A DNA stretch of 5,123 nt, from NCBI GenBank assembly GCA_947631715.1, contig CANRMK010000185.1:1-5123 (forward strand). The letters are read 5' to 3'. Source of the stretch: an uncultured Acetatifactor sp. Lineage in GTDB: Bacteria; Bacillota; Clostridia; Lachnospirales; Lachnospiraceae. This document shows positions 1 to 5,123 of this stretch, piece after piece. The notes beneath the pieces were generated by a model. It ran no database searches, was not told where the DNA came from, and worked only from the letters and a program-made list of their open reading frames with translations. Both the position numbers and the translations under genes were made by a program. Within the stretch, counting starts at the first letter, position 1; the number at the start of each line of letters is the position of its first letter.

Positions 1-76
1 TCACCTGCCGTCAGCTCTCTGAAAGCCTGGGACTACTACTCTTCTCCGTCATTGTTTTTTCCATATGCCGAAACTG
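1..76 (-). promoter_or_regulatory. T-box riboswitch leader, 5' part of stem I (truncated by window edge)
   Basis: Read on the minus strand, this stretch has the ordered landmarks of a T-box stem I. There is a GACGG-GAGAAGAGTAGTAG segment (K-turn/GA-motif region, about 33-50), then the AGAGAG bulge motif at 15-20, then CTGACGGCAGGTGA leading into the apical GGTG loop at the very edge. T-box leaders sense the aminoacylation state of a cognate tRNA and control an antiterminator downstream of stem I. They usually precede aminoacyl-tRNA synthetase or amino-acid biosynthesis and transport genes. The specifier codon lies on the 3' side of stem I, left of the window, so the amino acid and target gene cannot be named. 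The 5' end is placed about 7 nt after the promoter -10 box and is an estimate. Confidence 0.8.
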
Positions 77-82
77 GATTTT

Positions 83-111
83 ATTTTATCCGTTTTCAAT
101 TCTCCTGTCAA
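83..111 (-). promoter_or_regulatory. Sigma-A-type promoter driving the T-box leader
   Basis: On the minus strand a perfect -35 hexamer TTGACA (106-111) is followed by a 17-bp spacer (89-105) and a -10 hexamer TAAAAT (83-88, five of six consensus bases). The predicted start is near position 76, just upstream of the T-box landmarks, as expected for a leader RNA. The -35 box sits inside a 7-bp inverted repeat (98-120), and its first base belongs to the promoter-proximal copy of the 30-bp tandem repeat. Confidence 0.8.
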
Positions 112-120
112 GAGAGAATT
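98..120. repeat. Perfect 7-bp inverted repeat centred on the -35 box (operator candidate)
   Basis: AATTCTC (98-104) and GAGAATT (114-120) form a perfect inverted repeat with a 9-bp gap. Its centre at 109 nearly coincides with the centre of the TTGACA at 106-111. It lies upstream of the predicted transcription start, so it would not be part of the T-box RNA. It could instead be a DNA operator. The GAGAATT half-site recurs at 144-150, exactly 30 bp away, because of the tandem duplication. The sequence pattern is visible; the operator role is inference. Confidence 0.4.
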
Positions 121-170
121 ATTCCTCGCCACTGTTTGACAGAGAGAATTATTCCTCGCCGCTGTTTTCA
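111..170. repeat. 30-bp tandem direct repeat spanning the 3' end of the EF-G-like gene
   Basis: Two adjacent 30-bp units (111-140 and 141-170) match at 26 of their first 27 positions and then diverge over the last three. On the minus strand each unit encodes Asn-Ser-Gly-Glu-Glu followed by TAA. Because the period is a multiple of three, the second copy is in the same frame, giving a second stop at 119-121, 30 bp after the real stop at 149-151. The one core mismatch is a synonymous AGC/AGT serine difference. The pattern fits a local tandem duplication by replication slippage. Confidence 0.85.
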
Positions 171-2242
171 GCCACCTTGGCCGCCCTGGCCGCGACCTCC
201 TTCTCCTGCACGTCGGAGGGAGCCTGCTCATAGCGGGCAAACTCATAGGAATACTCCCCTCTGCCTCCGGTCATGGAGCGTAAGTCGGTACAGTATCCAT
301 AGAGACTGCTCATGGGAACATCCGCCTCGATCACCTGTCTGCCGCCGGACAGAGGGTTCATGCCAAGCACACGTCCTCTTCTCTTGTTCAGGTCTCCCAT
401 CACGTCACCGGTGAACGAATCGGGCACAGTGACTTTCAGGTTGGCGATGGGCTCTAACAGAATGGGCTGTGCCTCCATAAAGCCTTTCTTGAACGCCTGA
501 ATGGTAGCCATCTTGAACGCCTGCTCGGAGGAGTCCACAGGGTGATAGGATCCGTCGTAGAGCACCGCCTTTACGCCCACCACCGGGTAAGCCGCCAAAG
601 GCCCTCTCAGTACCGACTCCTGCAGTCCTTTTTCCACAGCCGGGAAATAATTCTTGGGAACGGCGCCTCCCACTACCTCCTGCTCAAATACATAGGGCTG
701 GGACAGATCCCCGGAGGCGCTGAAGCGCATCTTTACATGGCCGTACTGACCGTGGCCGCCGGACTGCTTCTTGTATTTATACTCTACATCAGACTGCTTT
801 TTCACAGTCTCTCTGTATGCGATCTTGGGCCGGTCCAGCTCCACCTCCACCTTGTACTCGTTCAAGAGCCTGCTGACCACGATCTCCAGGTGCTGATCCC
901 CCATGCCGTAGAGGAGCATCTGGCGGTTGTCGGAATCGTTCACCACCTTGAGGGTCAGATCCTCGTGGGTGATCTTCTGCAGGGCCTGGGAGATCTTATC
1001 CACGTCCCCCTTGTTCTTCGGCTTATAGCGCATATAAGTATACGGCGTGGAGACCTCGAATTTGCCGTATTTCACAGGGACGGCCTTCGTGGAGAGGCTG
1101 TCTGCCGTGCGCGCCCCCGTAAGCTTTGCCAGGGCGCCGATATCGCCCGCGTGAAGCTCCGGCACCTCCATGGGCTTATTCCCCTGGAGCACGTAAAGCT
1201 TGCCGATCTTCTCCTCGATATCCTTATCCACATTGTAGATCATATCGTCGGTCTTGAGCACGCCGGAATTTACCTTGATCAGGGAGTACTTCCCGATAAA
1301 GGGATCCACGATGGTCTTCCACACAACGGCGGACTTTGCCTTTGCGAAGTCGTAATCCGCATTGTAGATCTCGTTTGTCTTCATATTGATGCCCGCCACC
1401 TTGCGGTTCTCGGGGCTCGGCATATATTTTACAATATCGTCGAGCAGAGTGTACACGCCCTGGCAGAGAACATTGGAGCCCATGGTCATGGGGAAAATGC
1501 TGCAGTCGCATACATTGGTCCGAAGCGCCGCCCGGATCTCCGCCTCGGAGAAAGTCTCCCCTCCGAAGTACCGCTCCATCATCTCTTCGCTTGTCTCCGC
1601 CACTGCCTCCATCAGGGTGTCGCGGCAGATCTGCAGGTTGGCCTTATTGTACTCCGGCACCTCACAGGGCACCACCTCCTTGCCCTGCCAGCGGTTGCCG
1701 GTCTCCGAGATCACATTGACATATCCCACAAATTTCTCGCTCTCACGGATCGGCAGGTTAAAGGGCGCCATCTTCTTCCCATAGGTGTTCGTCATGTCCT
1801 CCACCACCTGGCGGAAAGAAGCATTGTCCACGTCCATGTTGGAAACGTACACAAACCTGGGCAGCTTATATTTCTCGCAGAGCTCCCACGCTTTCTGAGT
1901 GCCCACTTCGATACCGGACTTGCCGTTTACCACGATAATGGCAGCGCCTGCGGCACTGACCGCCTCCTCCACCTCGCCCACAAAATCAAAATAGCCGGGA
2001 GTATCGATGATATTGATCTTACAGCCCTCCCACTCGATGGGGATTACGGATGTATTGATGGAAAACTGGCGCTTCTGCTCTTCCTTGCTGTAGTCGCTGA
2101 TGGTGTTCCCGTCAGGCACCTTGCCCATTCTGGAGGTAATACCGGACAGATAAGCCATCGCTTCCGCAAGGCTGGTCTTGCCGCTGCCGCCGTGTCCCAG
2201 AAGTACCACGTTGCGTATCTTGTCAGTTGTGTAAACTTTCAT
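149..2242 (-). CDS. Elongation factor G-like translational GTPase (EF-G paralogue)
   Basis: This 697-residue protein has the full five-domain EF-G layout. The G domain covers about 1-280, with P-loop GHGGSGKT (16-23), DTPG (80-83), an SNMD G4 motif (134-137) and G5 GSN (255-257). Domain II follows (about 285-395), then domain III with GMGDQHLEIVVSRL (446-459). Domain IV has SGGHGQYGHV (494-503) and the tip loop DGSYHPVDSSE (563-573). Domain V has TGDVMGDLNKRRG (611-623) and YCTDLRSMTGGRGEY (650-664). Length matches classical EF-G, which translocates tRNA and mRNA on the ribosome using GTP. However, the P-loop replaces the usual AH(V/I)DAGKT, switch I lacks the RGITI signature (RQFSI, 58-62), and G4 lacks the NKxD lysine. 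It therefore resembles the EF-G2-like group of uncertain role rather than the housekeeping fusA product. The ATG at 2240-2242 has a GGAGG (2251-2255) 8 nt upstream, which fixes the start. The C-terminal 18 residues are charged and alanine-rich. Confidence 0.93.
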   Translation of the reverse strand: MKVYTTDKIRNVVLLGHGGSGKTSLAEAMAYLSGITSRMGKVPDGNTISDYSKEEQKRQFSINTSVIPIEWEGCKINIIDTPGYFDFVGEVEEAVSAAGAAIIVVNGKSGIEVGTQKAWELCEKYKLPRFVYVSNMDVDNASFRQVVEDMTNTYGKKMAPFNLPIRESEKFVGYVNVISETGNRWQGKEVVPCEVPEYNKANLQICRDTLMEAVAETSEEMMERYFGGETFSEAEIRAALRTNVCDCSIFPMTMGSNVLCQGVYTLLDDIVKYMPSPENRKVAGINMKTNEIYNADYDFAKAKSAVVWKTIVDPFIGKYSLIKVNSGVLKTDDMIYNVDKDIEEKIGKLYVLQGNKPMEVPELHAGDIGALAKLTGARTADSLSTKAVPVKYGKFEVSTPYTYMRYKPKNKGDVDKISQALQKITHEDLTLKVVNDSDNRQMLLYGMGDQHLEIVVSRLLNEYKVEVELDRPKIAYRETVKKQSDVEYKYKKQSGGHGQYGHVKMRFSASGDLSQPYVFEQEVVGGAVPKNYFPAVEKGLQESVLRGPLAAYPVVGVKAVLYDGSYHPVDSSEQAFKMATIQAFKKGFMEAQPILLEPIANLKVTVPDSFTGDVMGDLNKRRGRVLGMNPLSGGRQVIEADVPMSSLYGYCTDLRSMTGGRGEYSYEFARYEQAPSDVQEKEVAARAAKVAENSGEE

Positions 2243-2316
2243 ATGAGATTCCTCCGATTTGATTTTTTTGGGTATATTGCCGTATCCGTTTCTGGACTTT
2301 CAACCCCCATAAGGGT

Positions 2317-2345
2317 ATTTTACTAAAAAATCTTTGCTTTTACAA
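2317..2345 (-). promoter_or_regulatory. Putative sigma-A promoter for the EF-G-like gene
   Basis: On the minus strand TTGTAA (2340-2345, four of six consensus) is separated by 17 bp from TAAAAT (2317-2322, five of six). The predicted start near 2310 gives a 5' UTR of roughly 68 nt containing the GGAGG ribosome binding site. No competing element of comparable quality was seen on this strand between the two divergent genes. Confidence 0.55.
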
Positions 2346-2389
2346 GATAATATTGTTGAATTTTGCAAGAGGTCCAATCTTTCCTTTTC

Positions 2390-2418
2390 TTGACTTTCAT
2401 ACTTTAAAGTGTTATAGT
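2390..2418 (+). promoter_or_regulatory. Sigma-A promoter with extended -10 for tyrA
   Basis: TTGACT (2390-2395, five of six consensus) is followed by a 17-bp spacer and TATAGT (2413-2418, five of six). A TG at 2410-2411, one base before the -10 box, makes it an extended -10 promoter. The predicted start near 2425 leaves a leader of about 44 nt before the tyrA ATG, too short for a T-box or a classical attenuator. The promoter is embedded in a dyad (2392-2419), suggesting control by a DNA-binding protein. Confidence 0.72.
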
Positions 2419-2419
2419 C
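2392..2419. promoter_or_regulatory. 28-bp imperfect dyad over the tyrA promoter (operator candidate)
   Basis: The core ACTTTAAAGT (2401-2410) is a perfect 10-bp palindrome lying in the spacer between the -35 and -10 boxes. The symmetry continues outward to GACT (2392-2395) and AGTC (2416-2419). Overall 11 of 14 paired positions are complementary about the centre at 2405.5. Such placement would let a dimeric repressor block RNA polymerase. No regulator is encoded in the window and I do not match the site to a named family. The symmetry is directly visible; the function is inferred. Confidence 0.45.
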
Positions 2420-2455
2420 TTTTTGACCTGTGAAGACTGGGAGGAATTTGTAAAG

Positions 2456-2460
2456 AGAGG
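2456..2460 (+). promoter_or_regulatory. Ribosome binding site for tyrA
   Basis: AGAGG lies 8 nt before the ATG at 2469-2471 and supports that start. A stronger Shine-Dalgarno-like GGGAGGAA at 2439-2446 sits 22 nt before the ATG, too far to serve it directly. It has no in-frame start at normal spacing, since the nearby TTG at 2448-2450 is followed at once by TAA. Confidence 0.55.
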
Positions 2461-2468
2461 TATCTGTT

Positions 2469-3566
2469 ATGTCGCTGACCTGCGGTTTTATCGGACTTGG
2501 CCTGATCGGCGGTTCTATCGCAAGAGCCGTCCGCCAGTTCTATCCGGATTCGGTGATCCTTGCATATGATGTGAATCAGGAAGCTTTAAAGCTTGCGCAA
2601 AAAGAGGGTGTGGCGGACAGAACCGCCCGGGAGATCGATGAGAGCTTCCGAAGCTGCGATTACATCTTCCTGTGCGCTCCGGTCCAGAGAAATAATGAAA
2701 ATCTTGCCGCTGTCAAAAAGCATATGTCCGAAGACTGCATTCTGACAGACGTGGGCAGCGTAAAGACCGGGATCCATAAGGCGGTGCGCCGCGCAGGTCT
2801 GGAAGACCGCTTTATCGGCGGGCATCCCATGGCCGGAAGCGAGCGGATCGGCTATGGGAACTCAAAGGCTTCGCTGTTGGAGAACGCTTACTATATCCTG
2901 ACTCCCTCTCCCGGCGTCCCGGACGATCAGGTGGAGGCATTCCGCCAGTTCGTAAGCGGGCTGGGCGCCATTCCCCTTGTGCTGGACTGCGCACAGCACG
3001 ACAGAGTGACGGCCGCCGTCAGCCATCTTCCCCATGTAGCGGCGTCCACTCTCGTGAACCTGATTCGGGAGAGCGATTCTCCGGACGGCATCATGCGCAT
3101 GGTGGCAGCAGGCGGCTTTAAGGATATCACCAGGATCGCCTCCTCGTCCCCGGTCATGTGGCAGCAGATCTGCCTTACGAACAGGGAGAACATCTCCTGC
3201 ATGCTGGAGGGATACATCCGCTCCCTCTCAGAATTTAAGGACGCCATCGACCGGGGTGACGCAGATCGGCTCTATCGGCTCTTTGACGATGCCAGAGCAT
3301 ACCGGGATTCCTTTTCCAGCGCCTCCAGCGGCCCCATCAAGCGCTCCTACAGTATCCACATAGACATTGCGGACCGTCCCGGCGCACTGGCGCACATTGT
3401 CAATCTGCTGGCAGACCGGCAGCTCAGCATCAAAAACGTCTCCATCACCCATAACCGAGAAACTGAGGACGGAGTCCTGCTCGTGGAATTCTATGAGGAA
3501 GCCTCCTTGCTCCAGGGCATCCAGCTGTTGGAGGAGGCGGGATATCCCGTGCGGATCCGGGGCTAG
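2469..3566 (+). CDS. tyrA: Prephenate dehydrogenase with C-terminal ACT domain
   Basis: This enzyme oxidatively decarboxylates prephenate to 4-hydroxyphenylpyruvate, the committed step to tyrosine, in the cytoplasm. The 365-residue product starts with a Rossmann fold carrying GLGLIGGS (9-16). An aspartate after the second strand (Asp34, in AYDVN) indicates NAD+ rather than NADP+ preference. TyrA-family catalytic motifs follow: TDVGSVK (93-99), GGHPMAGSE (117-125) with the conserved His119, SHLPH (185-189), and GFKDITRIA (216-224) with Arg222, expected to bind the substrate carboxylate. The helical dimerisation domain runs to about 285. Residues about 293-365 form an ACT domain (SIHIDIADRPGALAHIVNLL), the usual site of amino-acid feedback, probably by tyrosine. 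No chorismate mutase domain is fused. The gene has its own promoter and faces away from the EF-G-like gene. Its TAG overlaps the stop of the convergent VanZ-family gene. The ATG is supported by AGAGG 8 nt upstream. Confidence 0.95.
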   Translation: MSLTCGFIGLGLIGGSIARAVRQFYPDSVILAYDVNQEALKLAQKEGVADRTAREIDESFRSCDYIFLCAPVQRNNENLAAVKKHMSEDCILTDVGSVKTGIHKAVRRAGLEDRFIGGHPMAGSERIGYGNSKASLLENAYYILTPSPGVPDDQVEAFRQFVSGLGAIPLVLDCAQHDRVTAAVSHLPHVAASTLVNLIRESDSPDGIMRMVAAGGFKDITRIASSSPVMWQQICLTNRENISCMLEGYIRSLSEFKDAIDRGDADRLYRLFDDARAYRDSFSSASSGPIKRSYSIHIDIADRPGALAHIVNLLADRQLSIKNVSITHNRETEDGVLLVEFYEEASLLQGIQLLEEAGYPVRIRG

Positions 3567-4084
3567 CACGCCACTCTGCCCCGCAACCTTCTCTTTCGGA
3601 GCCTTACTGCCCCCAGGCACAGAAGCAGGCCGAAAACGCCCCCGCAGGTATCCAGGCACACGTCCGCGAAGCTTCCGTATCTGCCGGGCACAAAGAGCTG
3701 GTGGATCTCATCGAAAGCCCCCGACAGAAATACCCACGCCGTCACCAGAAAATACAGCGCTCTCCCCCGCTTCATCCATGGGCTTAAGATAAAGTACACC
3801 AATATTCCCACACACATATATTCCCCGAAATGGGCCAGCTTTCTCACGGGATGCTCAAAATACAGGGCCATGCTCTCCATAAGACTTTCATCCCATTTTT
3901 TTCCTGCCAGGGCATTCAAAAGCTCCACGCACCCCTCCGATATCCGAAAGCTCAGCGAGCCGGACTGCTCCGCGTCCTGGGCGGAAAATCCAAAGATGAT
4001 CCGATAGAGCACAAGGAGCAGGCATACGGCCGGCACAGTCACCATAAGTTTTCGGGCGGTCTCATTACCTATTTTTTTCGTCAT
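3563..4084 (-). CDS. VanZ-family integral membrane protein
   Basis: The 173-residue product has about four hydrophobic segments (roughly 13-33, 86-101, 107-124 and 143-160) and a strongly basic C-terminal tail (RLRKRRLRGR, 161-170). VanZ-family signatures are clear: FSAQ (33-36) after the first helix, RKLAHFGEY (81-89), DEIHQLFVPGR (125-135) and GSFADVCLDTCGG (137-149). The polar conserved residues suggest a membrane-embedded active or binding site. The family is named for VanZ of the vanA cluster, which gives low-level teicoplanin resistance. Most chromosomal members have no demonstrated function, so resistance should not be assumed. The ATG is immediately preceded by an in-frame TAA. The nearest Shine-Dalgarno-like element, AGAGGTG (4098-4104), is about 13 nt upstream, longer than usual, so translation may depend on coupling to queA 59 bp upstream. 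A run of seven A residues lies just after the start. Confidence 0.88.
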   Translation of the reverse strand: MTKKIGNETARKLMVTVPAVCLLLVLYRIIFGFSAQDAEQSGSLSFRISEGCVELLNALAGKKWDESLMESMALYFEHPVRKLAHFGEYMCVGILVYFILSPWMKRGRALYFLVTAWVFLSGAFDEIHQLFVPGRYGSFADVCLDTCGGVFGLLLCLGAVRLRKRRLRGRVAC

Positions 4085-4130
4085 TTACTGTCTGATACAC
4101 CTCTATCCGTGCCGCCTCCATCTCAGGCAT
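4065..4130 (-). other. Possible 21-codon ORF overlapping the start of the VanZ-family gene
   Basis: An ATG at 4128-4130 opens a 21-codon frame (beginning MPEMEAARIEVYQTV) that ends at TAA 4065-4067, inside the vanZ-like coding region in another frame. It starts 13 nt after the queA stop and has no good Shine-Dalgarno sequence. It could be a coupling peptide that carries ribosomes from queA to the downstream gene, or simply chance. Removing one A from the A7 run (4072-4078) would fuse it in frame to the VanZ-family protein. Confidence 0.18.
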
Positions 4131-4143
4131 GCTTTTTCTCTGT

Positions 4144-5123
4144 TCAAAAGATGAACATCGCATCCCCGAAGCTGAAGAATCGGTACCGTTCCCTGACCGC
4201 CTCCTCATAGGCATGCAGCACGTTCTCTCTTCCTGCCAGCGCCGAGACCAGCATCAAAAGCGTTGACTCCGGCAGATGAAAATTTGTGATCAGGGCATCT
4301 GTCACCTTGAACCGATACCCCGGGTAGATAAAGATCTCCGTATTCCCGCTGCCGGACGCCACTCTCCCGCTCTCGTCCGCAGCGCTCTCCAGGGTCCTGC
4401 AGGCAGTAGTCCCCACGCAGATCACCCTGCCTCCCAACGCCCTGGCCTGATCGATCTGCTCCGCCGCCTCGGGGGAGATCCGATAAAATTCCGAATGCAT
4501 GTGGTGGTCCGTCACATTTTCCTCTTTCACGGGGCGGAATGTCCCGAGCCCTACATGCAGTGTCACAAAGACCACTTTCACGCCCATTTCCCGGATCTGT
4601 CCAAGCAGCTCTTCCGTAAAGTGCAGGCCCGCCGTGGGCGCCGCCGCGGAGCCCTCATATTTTGCGTAGACCGTCTGATACCGGTTCTTGTCCGCCAGCT
4701 TGTGGGTGATATAGGGAGGCAGAGGCATTTCGCCCAGCCGGTCCAGGATCTCTTCAAAAACGCCCTCATAGGCAAAGCGGACCAGACGGTTTCCATCCTC
4801 CACAGTCTCTAAGACCTCCGCCTTTAAAATTCCTCCCCCAAAGGACAGTCTCGCTCCCGGCCTGCACTTCTTTCCCGGCTTCACCAACGTCTCCCATATA
4901 TCCCCCTGAAGACGCTTTAGCAGAAGCACCTCCACATGCGCCCCCGTATCCTCCTTTTCCCCAAGAAGCCTTGCGGGAATCACCTTGGTATCGTTGAGCA
5001 CCAGACAGTCGCCGGGCTTCAAAAAGTCTGTGATCTCCCGGAAAACATGGTGGGACACCTGGCCTGTTTTCTTCTCCAGCGCCAGAAGCCTGGAGGAGGA
5101 TCTGTCCTCCAGAGGATCCTGAG
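4144..5123 (-). CDS. queA: S-adenosylmethionine:tRNA ribosyltransferase-isomerase (5' end outside window)
   Basis: QueA transfers and isomerises the ribosyl group of S-adenosylmethionine onto 7-aminomethyl-7-deazaguanine in tRNA, making epoxyqueuosine at the wobble position of GUN-anticodon tRNAs. The frame is open to the right edge, giving 325 visible residues. The first ones, QDPLEDRSSSRLLALEKKTG, match the conserved QueA N-terminus, so only about 15-20 residues are missing. An apparent GTG start at 5056-5058 is internal. Family motifs, in visible numbering, include LVLNDTKVIPARL (40-52), APTAGLHFT (161-169), HVGLGTF (189-195), VGTTACRTLE (236-245), IYPGYRFKVTDALITNFHLP (265-284) and the C-terminal YRFFSFGDAM (313-322). 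The VanZ-family gene follows on the same strand after 59 bp, so the two are probably cotranscribed from a promoter outside the window. Confidence 0.96.
   Translation of the reverse strand, partial: QDPLEDRSSSRLLALEKKTGQVSHHVFREITDFLKPGDCLVLNDTKVIPARLLGEKEDTGAHVEVLLLKRLQGDIWETLVKPGKKCRPGARLSFGGGILKAEVLETVEDGNRLVRFAYEGVFEEILDRLGEMPLPPYITHKLADKNRYQTVYAKYEGSAAAPTAGLHFTEELLGQIREMGVKVVFVTLHVGLGTFRPVKEENVTDHHMHSEFYRISPEAAEQIDQARALGGRVICVGTTACRTLESAADESGRVASGSGNTEIFIYPGYRFKVTDALITNFHLPESTLLMLVSALAGRENVLHAYEEAVRERYRFFSFGDAMFIF

Noticed and set aside
2301..2316. Small ACCC/GGGT hairpin in the EF-G-like 5' UTR region
   Set aside because: The 4-bp stem is too weak, and it overlaps the expected transcription start rather than forming a convincing RNA element.
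542..2326. A 594-codon open frame on the plus strand, antisense to the EF-G-like gene
   Set aside because: Its translation is rich in His, Leu and Arg with no recognisable domain, and it lies opposite a clearly conserved EF-G-like protein. It is a shadow of the codon bias on the other strand.
3557..3586. Possible terminator after tyrA (CGGGG paired with CCCCG)
   Set aside because: The stem is only 5 bp with a 16-nt loop and is not followed by a T run.
3228..3659. 143-codon minus-strand frame opposite the ACT domain end of tyrA
   Set aside because: It crosses the convergent gene junction, has no recognisable domain and no good ribosome binding site, while tyrA on the other strand is well conserved.
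3563..4084. Reading the VanZ-family gene as an acquired glycopeptide resistance determinant
   Set aside because: There are no vanH/A/X/R/S genes or mobile sequences nearby, and its context with queA looks chromosomal. Only family membership is supported.
5090..5112. 8-bp perfect inverted repeat (CTGGAGGA / TCCTCCAG, 7-nt gap)
   Set aside because: It lies within the conserved queA codons for LEDRSSSR, so coding constraint explains it. It has no T run and is not placed as a terminator.

Overview
This window looks like chromosomal core sequence from a Gram-positive anaerobe of the class Clostridia, most likely a Lachnospiraceae relative. The reasons are a T-box leader, a clostridial-type EF-G-like paralogue, a VanZ-family gene next to queA, strong GGAGG ribosome binding sites and a moderately GC-rich coding style. 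The family-level assignment is inference. No mobile element, CRISPR array, tRNA or rRNA is visible, and no wholly new multi-gene system could be supported. The unusual content is mostly regulatory and at gene boundaries.

Layout from left to right. Positions 1-111 hold, on the minus strand, a textbook sigma-A promoter (TTGACA, 17 bp, TAAAAT) and the first part of a T-box riboswitch leader. The leader runs off the left edge, so its specifier codon and target gene are not visible. Positions 149-2242 (minus) encode a full-length 697-residue elongation factor G-like GTPase with atypical GTP-binding motifs. The last codons and stop of this gene are tandemly duplicated with a 30-bp period (111-170), and the copy abuts the T-box promoter. 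Positions 2243-2468 are a divergent intergenic region with one promoter for each flanking gene. The plus-strand promoter is overlaid by a 28-bp imperfect dyad. Positions 2469-3566 (plus) encode prephenate dehydrogenase (TyrA) with a C-terminal ACT domain. Positions 3563-4084 (minus) encode a four-helix VanZ-family membrane protein whose stop codon overlaps that of tyrA at a shared CTAG. Positions 4144-5123 (minus) encode QueA, whose N-terminus lies beyond the right edge.

How the genes relate. queA and vanZ lie on the same strand 59 bp apart and are probably cotranscribed from a promoter outside the window. tyrA appears to be a single-gene unit with its own promoter, and its ACT domain suggests feedback control by tyrosine or a related amino acid. 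The EF-G-like gene is also separately promoted. No convincing intrinsic terminator was found after the EF-G-like gene, tyrA or vanZ, so readthrough and transcription interference are possible at both the T-box junction and the convergent tyrA/vanZ junction.
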